A DNA stretch of 64,000 nt from Salinibacterium sp. NG253 (GTDB taxonomy: Bacteria; Actinomycetota; Actinomycetes; Actinomycetales; Microbacteriaceae). Made by a program: the position numbers and the translations under genes. The stretch is from the NCBI RefSeq assembly GCF_015864945.1, contig NZ_JADYWF010000001.1, forward strand, positions 186,378 through 250,377, in the 5' to 3' direction. Numbering within the stretch: the stretch's first letter is position 1; every line of letters begins with the position of its first letter. The notes below the pieces were generated by a model. The model saw nothing but the letters and a program-made list of their open reading frames with translations. It searched no databases and was not told where the DNA came from. This document shows positions 26,696-35,699 of this stretch, piece after piece.

Positions 26696-28267
26696 CTACT
26701 TCTGACGTTGAAGTTGTACGAGCATCTCTGGCCCGTTGTCATCGAGCAGCTTTCCGCCCCAGCGCACCCCGATGATCAGCAGCGTGCCTCCCAGCACGAG
26801 TGCGACGGCGAGAGAGATCCAGCCGAGTGACTGGTTGAACGTTGCGAAGCCGATGATGGCGAGCACCATTTCGGGAAGAGCCAAGAGCGCCAGTGCGGTC
26901 CACGATGCGAACATCGAGAGCATGAGGGTGAAGCCCCCGCCGGGGCGGGACTTGAATGGATTGTCTCCGGGGGCGGGCACAGCAAACGCGAATCGTCCGG
27001 AAACAAGTGACGACAGTGCCAGGCCGGTGATGAAGAGGCCGAGGGAGATGCCGAGCATCCCGACCAATCGTTCCCAACTATCACTGACCCAGACACTCGC
27101 AACCGTCAGGATGATGGTTGTGGGCAGAGCGAAAACGCTCACGGCAATGACTCTCCCCCACCGATCGGCGCGGCCGCTGACACCAGATTGTAAGTGGAGG
27201 CTGAATGCCGTGTTGTCGTAAGAGACATCGGTGTAAATGGACATCCCGAGCAGCACCGCGACGATAGGGCCAACGAAGAGCAAACCGCTGAGATCACCGC
27301 TCGCGCCGCTATAGAAGAAGACAATTGCGGGAACGAGCGGCACGCTAATGAGCGATTGTGCGTAGCGCGGGTCGCGCGCCCAATAGGTGAGGGCGCGAGC
27401 GGCCACCGCGCCCGTTGGCGTGCCGGAGAAGATGGCGAACCAGCCGAGTCCGCGTTGGGTGCGACTGAAGGACGTCGAAGTGGCGGGGCGCTCGAGGGCG
27501 CGATCCAGCGCCCAGCGCCACACCACGGTCGCTGCGATGAGCGTGCCGATGCCGATGAGGGCGTGCAGCACTGCTGTGCCCGGCCGCCCGATAGCCAGAT
27601 CGCCAGGAACAGCCCAAATCGCCCCGAACGGCGTCCATGCCACCACGTCGGCGATGATGGGAAGCACCGTTCGAAGCTCACGAAAAAGTGTGGACAGCGC
27701 GAGAATTGCCGGGCCGAGCAGCAAGAGCGGGATCAACACAAGCACTGTCTTTGCTTCGCGAGCTCGACGCCCCGAGGAGATTCGCACCGTGAGGGCGGCA
27801 AGCATCCGTGATCCTACGACGCACGTGAGGGCGCCGATGGCGGCACAGAGCAGCGCGACGATCGCGATGAGGGGCGTTTGCCACCACACCAGACTCGTTG
27901 CAAGAGCGGCCAGGGTGGTGATGATTCCGGGGACCCCAAGAACACCGCTGACGGCGAGAGCCAGCAGCAACGTAGTGATGGGGATAGGGAAAGTCGCAAG
28001 CCGTGCCGGGTCTACCGTTTCGTCGATGCCCGAACTCAGCAGCGGAAGGAATGTCCATCCCAATACCAGGATGGCGCCGCCAACGACGCTGACGGTGCGG
28101 CCAAGACTGTCGGGAGCAGAACTGAGAAAGAGGAGGCCGACGACCACGAGGAACAGCATGAACATGCCGTAGACCGTGCCGAGCACCACAGCAACCGCCT
28201 GCCAAGGACTACGCGTGAGGGCGTTGGCAAGCAGCCTGAATCGCAGTCTTACGAGATGCGCAACCAC
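26696..28267 (-). CDS. ABC transporter permease (exporter type)
   Basis: A 523-residue membrane protein with about 12 predicted helices and no recognisable enzyme motif. It starts inside the end of the ATPase gene (19-base overlap; GTG with AAAGGG upstream), so it is the permease partner of that ATPase. Large two-repeat permeases of this kind in actinobacteria belong to ABC-2-like exporters of unknown cargo. Basic residues at both ends (RLRFRLLANAL, LVQLQRQK) face the cytoplasm. Confidence 0.82.
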   Translation of the reverse strand: MVAHLVRLRFRLLANALTRSPWQAVAVVLGTVYGMFMLFLVVVGLLFLSSAPDSLGRTVSVVGGAILVLGWTFLPLLSSGIDETVDPARLATFPIPITTLLLALAVSGVLGVPGIITTLAALATSLVWWQTPLIAIVALLCAAIGALTCVVGSRMLAALTVRISSGRRAREAKTVLVLIPLLLLGPAILALSTLFRELRTVLPIIADVVAWTPFGAIWAVPGDLAIGRPGTAVLHALIGIGTLIAATVVWRWALDRALERPATSTSFSRTQRGLGWFAIFSGTPTGAVAARALTYWARDPRYAQSLISVPLVPAIVFFYSGASGDLSGLLFVGPIVAVLLGMSIYTDVSYDNTAFSLHLQSGVSGRADRWGRVIAVSVFALPTTIILTVASVWVSDSWERLVGMLGISLGLFITGLALSSLVSGRFAFAVPAPGDNPFKSRPGGGFTLMLSMFASWTALALLALPEMVLAIIGFATFNQSLGWISLAVALVLGGTLLIIGVRWGGKLLDDNGPEMLVQLQRQK

Positions 28268-29022
28268 TCGGGGCCCTTTCCATGACGACGTCCGCCGACG
28301 AGCTCCACAAAGCGGTCTTCGAGCGTCGAGGAGCCCCGTACTTCATCCGTTGTTCCGGATGCCAGTACCCGGCCATCGGCGATTACGGCGACATGGTCGC
28401 ACATGCGCTGGACCAAATCCATGGCATGGCTGGAGACGATGACGGTTCCACCAGACTCGACGAAGCCGTGCAAGATGTCTCGGATGTTGGCGCCGGATAC
28501 GGGGTCAACAGATTCGAAAGGTTCATCGAGTACGAGCAACTGCGGAGCGTGGATCAGCGCGCAGGCGAGAGCGATCTTCTTGGTCATCCCTGCGGAGTAA
28601 TCGACGACGAGAGTGCCGCTCACGGCATCGAGGTCGAACAGTTCGAGAAGATCAGCGGCGCGTTCGGCGACCACGGCACGGTCCATGCCACTCAAGAGGC
28701 CCGCGTAGGTGACCAGTTGAAGGCCCGTTAGCCGGTCAAAGAGGCGAACACCATCGCTCAAGACGCCGATGCGTTTCTTCGCCTCGACGAGGTTGCTCCA
28801 CACATCAAGTCCGTGCACCGAAACCGTGCCAGCATCGGGCCGGAGAAGGCCCGTGGCCATCGAGAGCGTCGTAGTCTTGCCAGCACCGTTGGGGCCAACA
28901 AGGCCGAAAAAAGACCCACGAGGAACAGTGAGATCGACAGCATTGACGGCGAGTTTCTCACCAAAACGCTTGGTAAGTCCGCTTATTTCAAGCGCAGGAA
29001 CGAGAGTGGGGTTTTCGGGCAC
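28249..29022 (-). CDS. ABC transporter ATP-binding protein
   Basis: A 257-residue ATPase: Walker A GPNGAGKTT, Q-loop-like KKRIGVLSDGVRLFDRLTG, signature YSAGMTKKIALACALIH (degenerate LSGGQ), Walker B LLVLDEPFESVDP and a switch His in SSHAMD. It resembles bacteriocin/antibiotic-type exporter ATPases. The GTG start is six bases after TAGGGT (29029-29034), with no ribosome-binding site: a probable leaderless start of the two-gene operon. Confidence 0.9.
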   Translation of the reverse strand: MPENPTLVPALEISGLTKRFGEKLAVNAVDLTVPRGSFFGLVGPNGAGKTTTLSMATGLLRPDAGTVSVHGLDVWSNLVEAKKRIGVLSDGVRLFDRLTGLQLVTYAGLLSGMDRAVVAERAADLLELFDLDAVSGTLVVDYSAGMTKKIALACALIHAPQLLVLDEPFESVDPVSGANIRDILHGFVESGGTVIVSSHAMDLVQRMCDHVAVIADGRVLASGTTDEVRGSSTLEDRFVELVGGRRHGKGPEWLRIS

Positions 29023-29148
29023 GGTACTACCCTAAAACCGATTCGTCCTCAGAGAGGTGTGTGCCGCAGAATCTGTGGTGATAACCAGCTACTAGAGTCG
29101 ATAGGACGCGGCAGTTCTCTCACTCCGCGAGTTCTTCGAAAGGTTGTT

Positions 29149-29670
29149 ATGACGATTACTGCTGCTGCTGACGGATCGGCGCTCGGCAACCCCGGGCCAG
29201 CCGGATGGGCGTGGTACGTCGACGACAACACCTGGGCAGCTGGCGGCTGGGATCACGCCACCAACAACCAGGGCGAGCTCATGGCGGTGCTGCAGTTGTT
29301 CCGCGCGACGGCCCATGTCGACGACGATCTTTTGATTTTGTGCGACAGCCAATACGTCATTAACTCCATCACCAAATGGATGCCCGGGTGGAAGAAAAAG
29401 GGCTGGCGCAAAGGTGACGGCAAGCCCGTCATGAACGTCGACCTCATCAAGCAGATCGATGATGCCATCGCTGGCCGCCGCTACCGCTTCGAATGGGTTC
29501 GAGGTCACGTGGGGCATCCGCTGAATGAGGCCGCGGATGTCCGAGCTCGTGGCGCCGCCGAGGCGTTCCAGCGTGGCTCGGTCTGCCCCGCGGGCCCGGG
29601 TTATCCCGGAGCCACCGCGAGTGACGCCAGCCTGCCGGGCGCAAGCGACGAGATCGCTCCCCTGTTCTAA
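29149..29670 (+). CDS. rnhA: Ribonuclease HI
   Basis: A 173-residue RNase H fold: AADGSALGNPGPAGWAWYVDD (first catalytic Asp), NNQGELMAVLQ (Glu), LILCDSQYVINSI (Asp), WVRGHVGHPLNEAADVRA (His, last Asp). The C-terminal 35 residues are a Gly/Ala/Pro-rich tail without known function. It degrades RNA in RNA-DNA hybrids. The ATG at 29149 has AAAGG seven bases upstream; in-frame sequence before it overlaps the opposite ABC gene and is not conserved protein. Confidence 0.92.
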   Translation: MTITAAADGSALGNPGPAGWAWYVDDNTWAAGGWDHATNNQGELMAVLQLFRATAHVDDDLLILCDSQYVINSITKWMPGWKKKGWRKGDGKPVMNVDLIKQIDDAIAGRRYRFEWVRGHVGHPLNEAADVRARGAAEAFQRGSVCPAGPGYPGATASDASLPGASDEIAPLF

Positions 29671-29771
29671 TCTGTCGCGGCTTTGACAGCGTGGCGATCA
29701 GCGGCGATCAGCGGTGGTACCGCATGAGTGCGCCGCCGGTGCAGCCGAGCTTGGGGCTCCGGGCGCCCGAC

Positions 29772-31070
29772 TTACTCGGGTGAGAAGAAAGCGGCGATTG
29801 CTGAGCTCAACGCGAGCGGGTCAGCGACGCCGCACAATTCGCGAGCGGAGTGCATCGAGAGCAATGGGAGTCCAACATCAATCGTCCGGATGCCCAACCG
29901 GGTGGCCGTAATGGGCCCGATGGTGGAGCCACACGGCATGTCGTTGTTCGACACGAACTCTTGGTACTCAACGCCAGCCTGACGGCACGCGCGAGCCCAC
30001 TCCGCAGCGCCGAGCGCATCGGTGGCATAGCGCTGGTTCGCGTTGATCTTGAGTAGTGGTCCCCCACCGAGACGCGGACGGTTGGCGGGATCGTGACGCT
30101 CGGGGTAGTTCGGGTGCGCGGCGTGGCCGGCATCCGACGACAGGCACCAGGATTCAGCGACGGCACGCATCCGATCCGTTTCGGAACCGCCCAAACCAGC
30201 ACTGATGCGGGAAATGAGGTCGGCGAGGAACGGCCCGCCAGCACCTGAGCGTGATGCCGAACCAATTTCTTCATGGTCGAACGCGACGAACAGCGGAATG
30301 TGATCGAGCTTGGTGTCGAGAGCGAGCAGAGCGACGAGACCGGCGTGCACTGACGACAGATTGTCGAGACGACCGGAGGCGAAGAGCGCATCATCGAGGC
30401 CAAAGACTGCGGGAGCCGCGGTGTCCGCAACCACAATGTCGTAGCCGTCGATGTCCTCGGCAGAGCGATTCTTTGCCTTCGACGACAGAATTGAGGCGAG
30501 ATGACCGAGAACATCGGCATCATCGCGCTCGCCCAAACCAAACATCGGGTTCATGTGCGCTTGGCGCTTGAGAGTGAGCTTGTCATTGACGCCACGATCA
30601 AGGTGGATGGCGAGCTGCGGAAAACGCAGCAACGGACCGGTGCGCACAAGCTCAGTGCTGCCATCACGGAACGTAACCCGGCCGGCAAACTCAAGCTCAC
30701 GGTCAAGCCACGAGTTGAGCAGCGGGCCGCCATAGACCTCAACACCGGCTTGAAGAACACCTTCGGAGCCGGTGGTCGGCTTCGGCTTGAGCTTGAAGCT
30801 TGGCGAATCAGTGTGGGCCCCAAGGATGCGGAACGGCGTCGTGCCGGTAGCCTTCGTTGGCTGAATCCATGCCGCAATCGCACCGTCGCGGATCACGAAG
30901 TACTTCGCTGCCTTGCGAGTGCGCGCCCCATTCCAGTCATCAGCCTCGTGCAATTCGCTGAAACCGGCGTCACGTAAGCGGCGCGCAGCCTCCGCTACGG
31001 CGTGAAAAGACGACGGTGATGCGGAAACAAAAGAGGCAAGATCGTGGACATGATTCAGGGCAGCAGTCAT
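29772..31070 (-). CDS. M18-family aminopeptidase
   Basis: A 432-residue protein of the aspartyl/M18 aminopeptidase family: FRILGAHTDSPSFKLKP (first zinc ligand), VFGLDDALFASGRLDNLSSV (bridging Asp region), VAFDHEEIGSASRSGAGGPFL (catalytic Glu and ligand), DAGHAAHPNYPERHD and a final VGLPLLSMHSARE ligand. It releases N-terminal residues from peptides in the cytoplasm. The ATG at 31070 (MTAALNH) was chosen; another ATG at 31079 would add three residues. Confidence 0.93.
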   Translation of the reverse strand: MTAALNHVHDLASFVSASPSSFHAVAEAARRLRDAGFSELHEADDWNGARTRKAAKYFVIRDGAIAAWIQPTKATGTTPFRILGAHTDSPSFKLKPKPTTGSEGVLQAGVEVYGGPLLNSWLDRELEFAGRVTFRDGSTELVRTGPLLRFPQLAIHLDRGVNDKLTLKRQAHMNPMFGLGERDDADVLGHLASILSSKAKNRSAEDIDGYDIVVADTAAPAVFGLDDALFASGRLDNLSSVHAGLVALLALDTKLDHIPLFVAFDHEEIGSASRSGAGGPFLADLISRISAGLGGSETDRMRAVAESWCLSSDAGHAAHPNYPERHDPANRPRLGGGPLLKINANQRYATDALGAAEWARACRQAGVEYQEFVSNNDMPCGSTIGPITATRLGIRTIDVGLPLLSMHSARELCGVADPLALSSAIAAFFSPE

Positions 31071-31127
31071 GGGAATCATTCTCGCACTGTTCGCCGTGAG
31101 CAGCGCCCAGCAGCGCACGAGTGATGG

Positions 31128-32447
31128 CTAGAACCAGATGCTCAACCACGGTGTCGTCGGCGCGTGGAATACACGCTCCACCACCGCCGCAGCGCCTTCG
31201 GTCAATTCCGTAATGCGGCCGGCAGCAACCAGCGCTGACACGGTGACTCCACCGAGATACAGCGAGCTGAGTTCATTGACCGAGAGCGCAACTGAAGCAA
31301 TCGTGGCGGGAAACTCTTCTACCGGACGCACCTGCGGCATCCCACCCTCATCTGTCGAGAGCACAAAGCGGCCGTGGGCGAAGCCGAGGTCATCGCTGAC
31401 ATCAAAACCGAGCTCGGCGGCCCCCGAATACGTACGGGCGGTGAGAGACGCGGGCACATCAAGGATGCGCAACCACAAGTGATCGATCGGGGAAACCTGA
31501 GCGGCACGCATGTCGGACAGCAGCCACAGCAGCGGTTCGTCAATAGAGCGCAATTCGGCTTTCACCTCACGCACGAGGTCGACCTCAAGCACAAAACGCC
31601 ACAAGGCCTCGTAGGCCTCGGGGGTCTCAGCCAGCAGGTAGTCGACCGTGAGCTTGTGGTGGGTGAAGTCGGCTCCGCCGCCCTTCACGCGATACACCAC
31701 GAATCCGCGCGGTGTTCCGCTCTCGTCATCGAATCGCACCACGCGGGTGTTCTTGGTGTACTCCTCATCGCCGGGCGCAGTGCCGGCCATCTGCTCCCAG
31801 CGCAGCGGCCACACCTTAATTTGTCCTGGCGTGGCGAGACGGATGCGCTCAAAGACTGGCGGGGCTTCACTGACGAACACGGTTGGCGAGACGTGCTGCA
31901 GAGTGCCACGGCGCTCATGAGCCACGAGCGAAGCCCGAGTCGTATCGATCGTAAGATCAGCAGCGAACACGGCTTGACCGAATCCGAAACGGCCGTAGAT
32001 CGTCGACTCCGACACGGTGAGCATCGCCATGGGCAGCCCCATCGCAGCCGCCGAGCGCAATTCCCCTTCGAGAAGCGAACGCGCGATGCCACGGCGACGA
32101 TGCGTCGGCGAGACAGTGACGGAGCTGATAGCCCACGCATCAATACTCTGCCCGCCCGGAACGGTGAGTTGCTCGGTCCAGGAGCTTGTTGTCGCGACAG
32201 GAACTTCAGGGGCGACCAAGCGGTCATCCCACACACCGATCGTGCGGCGATACGTCACGCCGGCAAAATTGGAATCAACCTGTTCTTTTGACATGGACGG
32301 ACCGTGAAAACCACGGGAATCCGCTTGAAACCAGGCTTCGAATGCGGCACGGTTCGACGTATCGACTAAGTCGTAGCGCAATCCGCTTGCGGCAATGGCC
32401 GCAGCCGACGTGAGATCAACAGGGTGAAGCGAAAAGTCGTTGGTCAT
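31128..32447 (-). CDS. Eis-like GNAT N-acetyltransferase
   Basis: A 439-residue protein with the Eis architecture: an N-terminal GNAT domain whose acetyl-CoA loop is VTVSPTHRRRGIARSLLEGEL, followed by MLTVSESTIYGRFGFG, a second GNAT-like domain, then a C-terminal sterol-carrier-like domain ending in the free carboxylate (WLSIWF) that serves as catalytic base in Eis. Family members acetylate amines such as aminoglycosides, polyamines or protein lysines; the natural substrate here is unknown. TACCGT lies six bases before the ATG (32454-32459), so the transcript is probably leaderless. Confidence 0.9.
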   Translation of the reverse strand: MTNDFSLHPVDLTSAAAIAASGLRYDLVDTSNRAAFEAWFQADSRGFHGPSMSKEQVDSNFAGVTYRRTIGVWDDRLVAPEVPVATTSSWTEQLTVPGGQSIDAWAISSVTVSPTHRRRGIARSLLEGELRSAAAMGLPMAMLTVSESTIYGRFGFGQAVFAADLTIDTTRASLVAHERRGTLQHVSPTVFVSEAPPVFERIRLATPGQIKVWPLRWEQMAGTAPGDEEYTKNTRVVRFDDESGTPRGFVVYRVKGGGADFTHHKLTVDYLLAETPEAYEALWRFVLEVDLVREVKAELRSIDEPLLWLLSDMRAAQVSPIDHLWLRILDVPASLTARTYSGAAELGFDVSDDLGFAHGRFVLSTDEGGMPQVRPVEEFPATIASVALSVNELSSLYLGGVTVSALVAAGRITELTEGAAAVVERVFHAPTTPWLSIWF

Positions 32448-32468
32448 GCACCAACGGTACCGCGAACT

Positions 32469-33218
32469 TTACTGAATGAACCATGGTGGATACACAGCCA
32501 CCTTCGTCTTAAACGAGGCGCCATCGAGGAGTGACTTCACACGCTCGCGAGCTTTATCGCTCGCGACTCCGACGAGTTGCACATCATCGAAAGCGAAGGA
32601 GCCGTGAATAAGAACCTCAGCGTCGTCGGTGAGCTCATCGGCGCGCAGGTTGCCGAGCATCCGAGTGATGGCTTTTTCGTCTGTGGCAAAGCGAGTCAGG
32701 CTTGCTGCGGCATCGCCATCGGCCAGAACGGCATCCTCGCCGAGAGCGCGAACGGTGCTGACGAGGAACACGAAATCTGTGGGGGTTGCAGTGCGGGCCG
32801 CATCTGACCAGCGCGGTTCCGATGCTCCGGCACGCAGTTCACGCCAGGCTGCGGACTCTGGCACCAAGCTGAACGGAACGTAGCGGTCAACGGGCTCGCC
32901 GGTGCTGAGCGATGCTGCGCCGCGAAGCTCGCGGGTCAAGGGCGAACTGATGTCGAGAATCGCATCCTCAATTGACGCAGCAGCGACAAGCTGACCCTCG
33001 CGGAGGATGCTCTCCAAGTTGCTGATGTGCGTGACGTGATAGACACGTTGGTCCGACAACGACGGGACCTTCGCGCTCGACGCGCGCGGAGTGCCGGGAA
33101 CTCGCTTAGTGCGAGAAGAGGTAGTGGCACGCGTTACCGGCTTGACAGGGACAGCCTTGGGAAAGCAGGAATCGCAGAGACCGTTTTCGAAGCCGTGGAT
33201 GCACTCAGTGCCAGACAT
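32469..33218 (-). CDS. DarT-like (DUF4433) ADP-ribosyltransferase-family protein with N-terminal Cys/His motif
   Basis: A 249-residue protein. Residues 6-18 form a putative zinc motif (CIHGFENGLCDSC), then a basic linker to about residue 56. Residues 59-75 (VYHVTHISNLESILREG) match the start of the DarT/DUF4433 fold, YVPFSLVPES at 113-122 matches its second conserved segment, and Glu201 in DAEVLIHGSF is where DarT has its catalytic Glu. DarT toxins ADP-ribosylate thymidine in single-stranded DNA and are normally paired with a DarG macrodomain antitoxin. No DarG-like gene is nearby, so this may be a tamed or non-toxin relative. AGAAAGG precedes the ATG. Confidence 0.75.
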   Translation of the reverse strand: MSGTECIHGFENGLCDSCFPKAVPVKPVTRATTSSRTKRVPGTPRASSAKVPSLSDQRVYHVTHISNLESILREGQLVAAASIEDAILDISSPLTRELRGAASLSTGEPVDRYVPFSLVPESAAWRELRAGASEPRWSDAARTATPTDFVFLVSTVRALGEDAVLADGDAAASLTRFATDEKAITRMLGNLRADELTDDAEVLIHGSFAFDDVQLVGVASDKARERVKSLLDGASFKTKVAVYPPWFIQ

Positions 33219-33269
33219 TGGAGCCTTTCTCGGAGTTCAGAAATGACCTCCGTATCCAAGGTACGGCAA

Positions 33270-34457
33270 TTATCGGCTGCGTATCGCCGTCTCTGCACGA
33301 TGAGCGAGTTCGCGAAGCAGTGTTTCGTAGCTGGGATCGAAGCGGCGCGGTCCGGTATCGAAGATACACACGGCGCCGACGATGTCGCCGTTGGGGGCTG
33401 CGACCGGGTAGCCAGCGTAAAACCTGATGCGTGGACCTTCAACAACCCATGGATGGTCGGCAAATCGTTCGTCGTTCAGGGTGTCTTCCAAAACGACAAG
33501 ACCACGATCAGTGAAAGCTGCACTGCAGAATGCTCCCGCTTCATCGCGTTGCATAGAGCCAACGCCTGATATCGACGTGAACCAGTGGGCGTCTTGATCA
33601 TGGAAGGTGATGGCGGCGCCGGCGGTTCCAAAGAGAACTCGCGCAGAATGCATGATTGTCGCTAACGATGTCGACACCGTCTTGCGGGTGAGTGTTGAAC
33701 TCTCAAATGCTGCCGGAGCGACGATCGAACCGGGGCGTTCAGCGGGAGGCACAGCCACGGCAGTGAGAGAACGCGCAACGGCGGGGGCAAGCGTGCGTGC
33801 CCAGTGCTCGTAGGTGGGGCTATCGAGCAACACCCGAGTGTTTCCCGCGGATGCCGTGGCAGGCACGAAGGTTGCTCCTGGGCGAGTAGAGCACAACTGC
33901 TGACTAATCGCGTTGAGATTGGCGACATTGTGGTTGACGATGCGGAGTAACGGAGCGGGAAGCGACACGAATTCGTCGAGCGGCGCTACGCCAACAATGA
34001 ACGTGTGCATGGCGCCGCCACCGCACTCTTCGATCGTGTTCATCAGGTCAGTGATATCCCTCCGCCAAGCGAAAAGGGACCGGAAACGCAGGGCATCTCC
34101 CCCGCCGAGCGTGAGCACAAGGGCGTCATATCGTTCAAGGTTTGCCCAACGGATGACGACTCCGGTATCAGCGGCAGACATCGAAGGGTCAGAAACAATG
34201 TCGACGCTGCAGCCGCGCTGGGTCAGGGCTGACAGTTCTCGAGCGAGATGACCGCCGAGTCCGAGCTCATGCGTATGCACGCCATAGCCCGACGATTTGC
34301 CGGGACCGAGAAGGAGTACGCGATCAGGATCAGGCCCAATCGCTTCGACGCGGGGGTCATCAACGGGCAGAGTGAGCGCACGCCAGCGTTGTGGCTTCAC
34401 CGCAAGCCACAGTGTGATTATTGGCCACGCCAATAGCGCAGCATAGCTACGTAGCAA
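33270..34457 (-). CDS. SGNH-like domain fused to a GAF domain
   Basis: A 395-residue protein: a hydrophobic N-terminal segment (residues 1-20), an SGNH-hydrolase-like domain (about 45-240) and a C-terminal GAF domain (about 250-395; VLFGTAGAAITFHDQDAHWF, GPRIRFYAGYPVAAPNGDIVGAVCIFD). In the SGNH part the nucleophile block is GPGKSSGYGV rather than GDS, and the terminal Asp-x-x-His is missing, so it is probably not a hydrolase. GAF domains bind small ligands or sense redox state. Start TTG with GGGGAA upstream. It is a paralogue of the protein at 35700-36413. Confidence 0.75.
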   Translation of the reverse strand: MLRSYAALLAWPIITLWLAVKPQRWRALTLPVDDPRVEAIGPDPDRVLLLGPGKSSGYGVHTHELGLGGHLARELSALTQRGCSVDIVSDPSMSAADTGVVIRWANLERYDALVLTLGGGDALRFRSLFAWRRDITDLMNTIEECGGGAMHTFIVGVAPLDEFVSLPAPLLRIVNHNVANLNAISQQLCSTRPGATFVPATASAGNTRVLLDSPTYEHWARTLAPAVARSLTAVAVPPAERPGSIVAPAAFESSTLTRKTVSTSLATIMHSARVLFGTAGAAITFHDQDAHWFTSISGVGSMQRDEAGAFCSAAFTDRGLVVLEDTLNDERFADHPWVVEGPRIRFYAGYPVAAPNGDIVGAVCIFDTGPRRFDPSYETLLRELAHRAETAIRSR

Positions 34458-34556
34458 TCAATTCCCCACCCGAACGCCCAGACACGGGCACCCTCAAGTT
34501 TCCGAGTATAGATCTGAAAACTATTCAATACCAGCGGGAATGAGGAAAACTAGAAA

Positions 34557-34934
34557 TTATTTGCGAGCTGCCTTGGCCGCGCGTTCCGTCTTGATCCGCG
34601 CGTTCTCGTTGTTGACAGCGGCGTGAACCGCACGTTCCTCAACGAGCCACGCAGGCATTTCGACAAGAAGCGCCTTGATCTCTTCCGAGGTCATCACGTC
34701 GGGCGCGCCAGCGCGGGCAAGTCCCGAGGTCGAAACGCCGAGCTTTTGCGCTACTACTTGGCGAGGGTGCGGTCCTTCTGCACGCAACTGCGTGAGCCAC
34801 TCCGGCGGAGTGGCGAGCAATTCTGCGAACTGTTCGCGGCTGATCTCGGAATCGCGGAACTCTTCCGGGGCGGCGGGGAGGTAAATCCCCAGCTTTTTGG
34901 CGACGGTTGCGGGCTTCATGGTCTGGACTGGCAC
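34557..34934 (-). CDS. DUF5997-family protein
   Basis: A 125-residue protein (120 if the ATG at 34919 is used) matching DUF5997: KPATVAKKLGIYLPAAPEEFRDSEISREQF, then PPEWLTQLRAEGPHPRQVVAQKLGVSTSGLARAG, where the last part looks like a helix-turn-helix. The end is basic. It is typically found next to a LysR-effector-like gene, as here. I prefer the GTG at 34934 because TAGTCT lies exactly six bases upstream, the spacing seen at many leaderless genes in this window. Function is not established. Confidence 0.82.
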   Translation of the reverse strand: MPVQTMKPATVAKKLGIYLPAAPEEFRDSEISREQFAELLATPPEWLTQLRAEGPHPRQVVAQKLGVSTSGLARAGAPDVMTSEEIKALLVEMPAWLVEERAVHAAVNNENARIKTERAAKAARK

Positions 34935-34940
34935 CCCCCA

Positions 34941-34950
34941 AGACTAACCT
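34941..34950. promoter_or_regulatory. Overlapping divergent -10 elements
   Basis: On the minus strand TAGTCT (34941-34946) is six bases before the DUF5997 GTG. On the plus strand TAACCT (34945-34950) is six bases before the LysR-like ATG at 34957. The two boxes share the TA step at 34945-34946. If both are real, RNA polymerase cannot occupy both promoters at once, so the two genes would compete for initiation. Confidence 0.5.
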
Positions 34951-34956
34951 GAAGAC

Positions 34957-35682
34957 ATGTCTTCACCATTCACAGTCGCTTTTGTGCTCGGAGCGACTCC
35001 CGGTAAGTGGGCTCGCGTCTGGAACGAACGCCTGCCCGAGACGACTCTCGACCTTGTTGCGGCCGAGCAGGACGCCGCCCTCGACATGCTGCGGGCGGGC
35101 ACTGCTGATGTCGCCTTGCTGCGCCTTCCTGTCGATCGCGCTGAAAACAGTGACCGCCCACTCGCCGCTATTCCGCTCTACACAGAGCGCGCCGTCGTTG
35201 TTGTTCCCAAGGGGCATGCCATCGAAGCGCTTGATTCGCTTGCTCTCTCAGGGCTAGAAGCCGAGAACGTTATTCGCGGAGACTGGCGCGATGCGGTCGA
35301 GCTCGTCGCTGCCAATGTGGGAGTTGCTGTATTGCCTCAAGCGGTGGCTCGAGCGCTCACCCGCAAAGACGTTGTTGCTCGGATGCTCGACGACGGCCCA
35401 GAATGGCGCGTTGCGGTGGTCTGGCGCGATGGTTCTGTCGACCCTCTCGTGGAAGAGTTCATCGGAATTGTGCGAGGACGCACCGCCCGCAGCTCACGCG
35501 GAACCGCCGCCGCCAACGATGCTGCCGAGGACGCTCCCCCGAGCCGGGCAACCCAAAAATCGGGAAGCGGAAACAAGAAGGGTTCCGGTGCTCGTTCATC
35601 GGGGCGCACGCATAACGGCAAAAGTGCGGCGAAACGCCCCGCGCGCGCGAAGAGCTTCCGCCCCCAACCTCGCAAGGGTTAA
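34957..35682 (+). CDS. LysR-type effector-binding domain protein without DNA-binding domain
   Basis: A 241-residue protein that starts directly in the periplasmic-binding-like fold of LysR regulators (FTVAFVLGATPGKWARVWNERLPETTLDLV, DMLRAGTADVALLRLPVD, YTERAVVVVPKGHAIEA, NVGVAVLPQAVARAL). The N-terminal winged helix is absent. From about residue 180 the chain becomes a long, low-complexity, Lys/Arg-rich tail that could bind nucleic acid non-specifically. The gene is divergent from DUF5997, whose product has a helix-turn-helix-like end; a split regulator made of two proteins is possible but unproven. Confidence 0.85.
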   Translation: MSSPFTVAFVLGATPGKWARVWNERLPETTLDLVAAEQDAALDMLRAGTADVALLRLPVDRAENSDRPLAAIPLYTERAVVVVPKGHAIEALDSLALSGLEAENVIRGDWRDAVELVAANVGVAVLPQAVARALTRKDVVARMLDDGPEWRVAVVWRDGSVDPLVEEFIGIVRGRTARSSRGTAAANDAAEDAPPSRATQKSGSGNKKGSGARSSGRTHNGKSAAKRPARAKSFRPQPRKG

Positions 35683-35699
35683 CGACGTAAGGTCTGCGA

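Noticed and set aside
28813-29148. Upstream extension of the RNase H frame by 112 codons
   Set aside because: It overlaps the opposite ABC ATPase gene, and RNase H begins at the ATG at 29149 with a ribosome-binding site and the conserved first strand.
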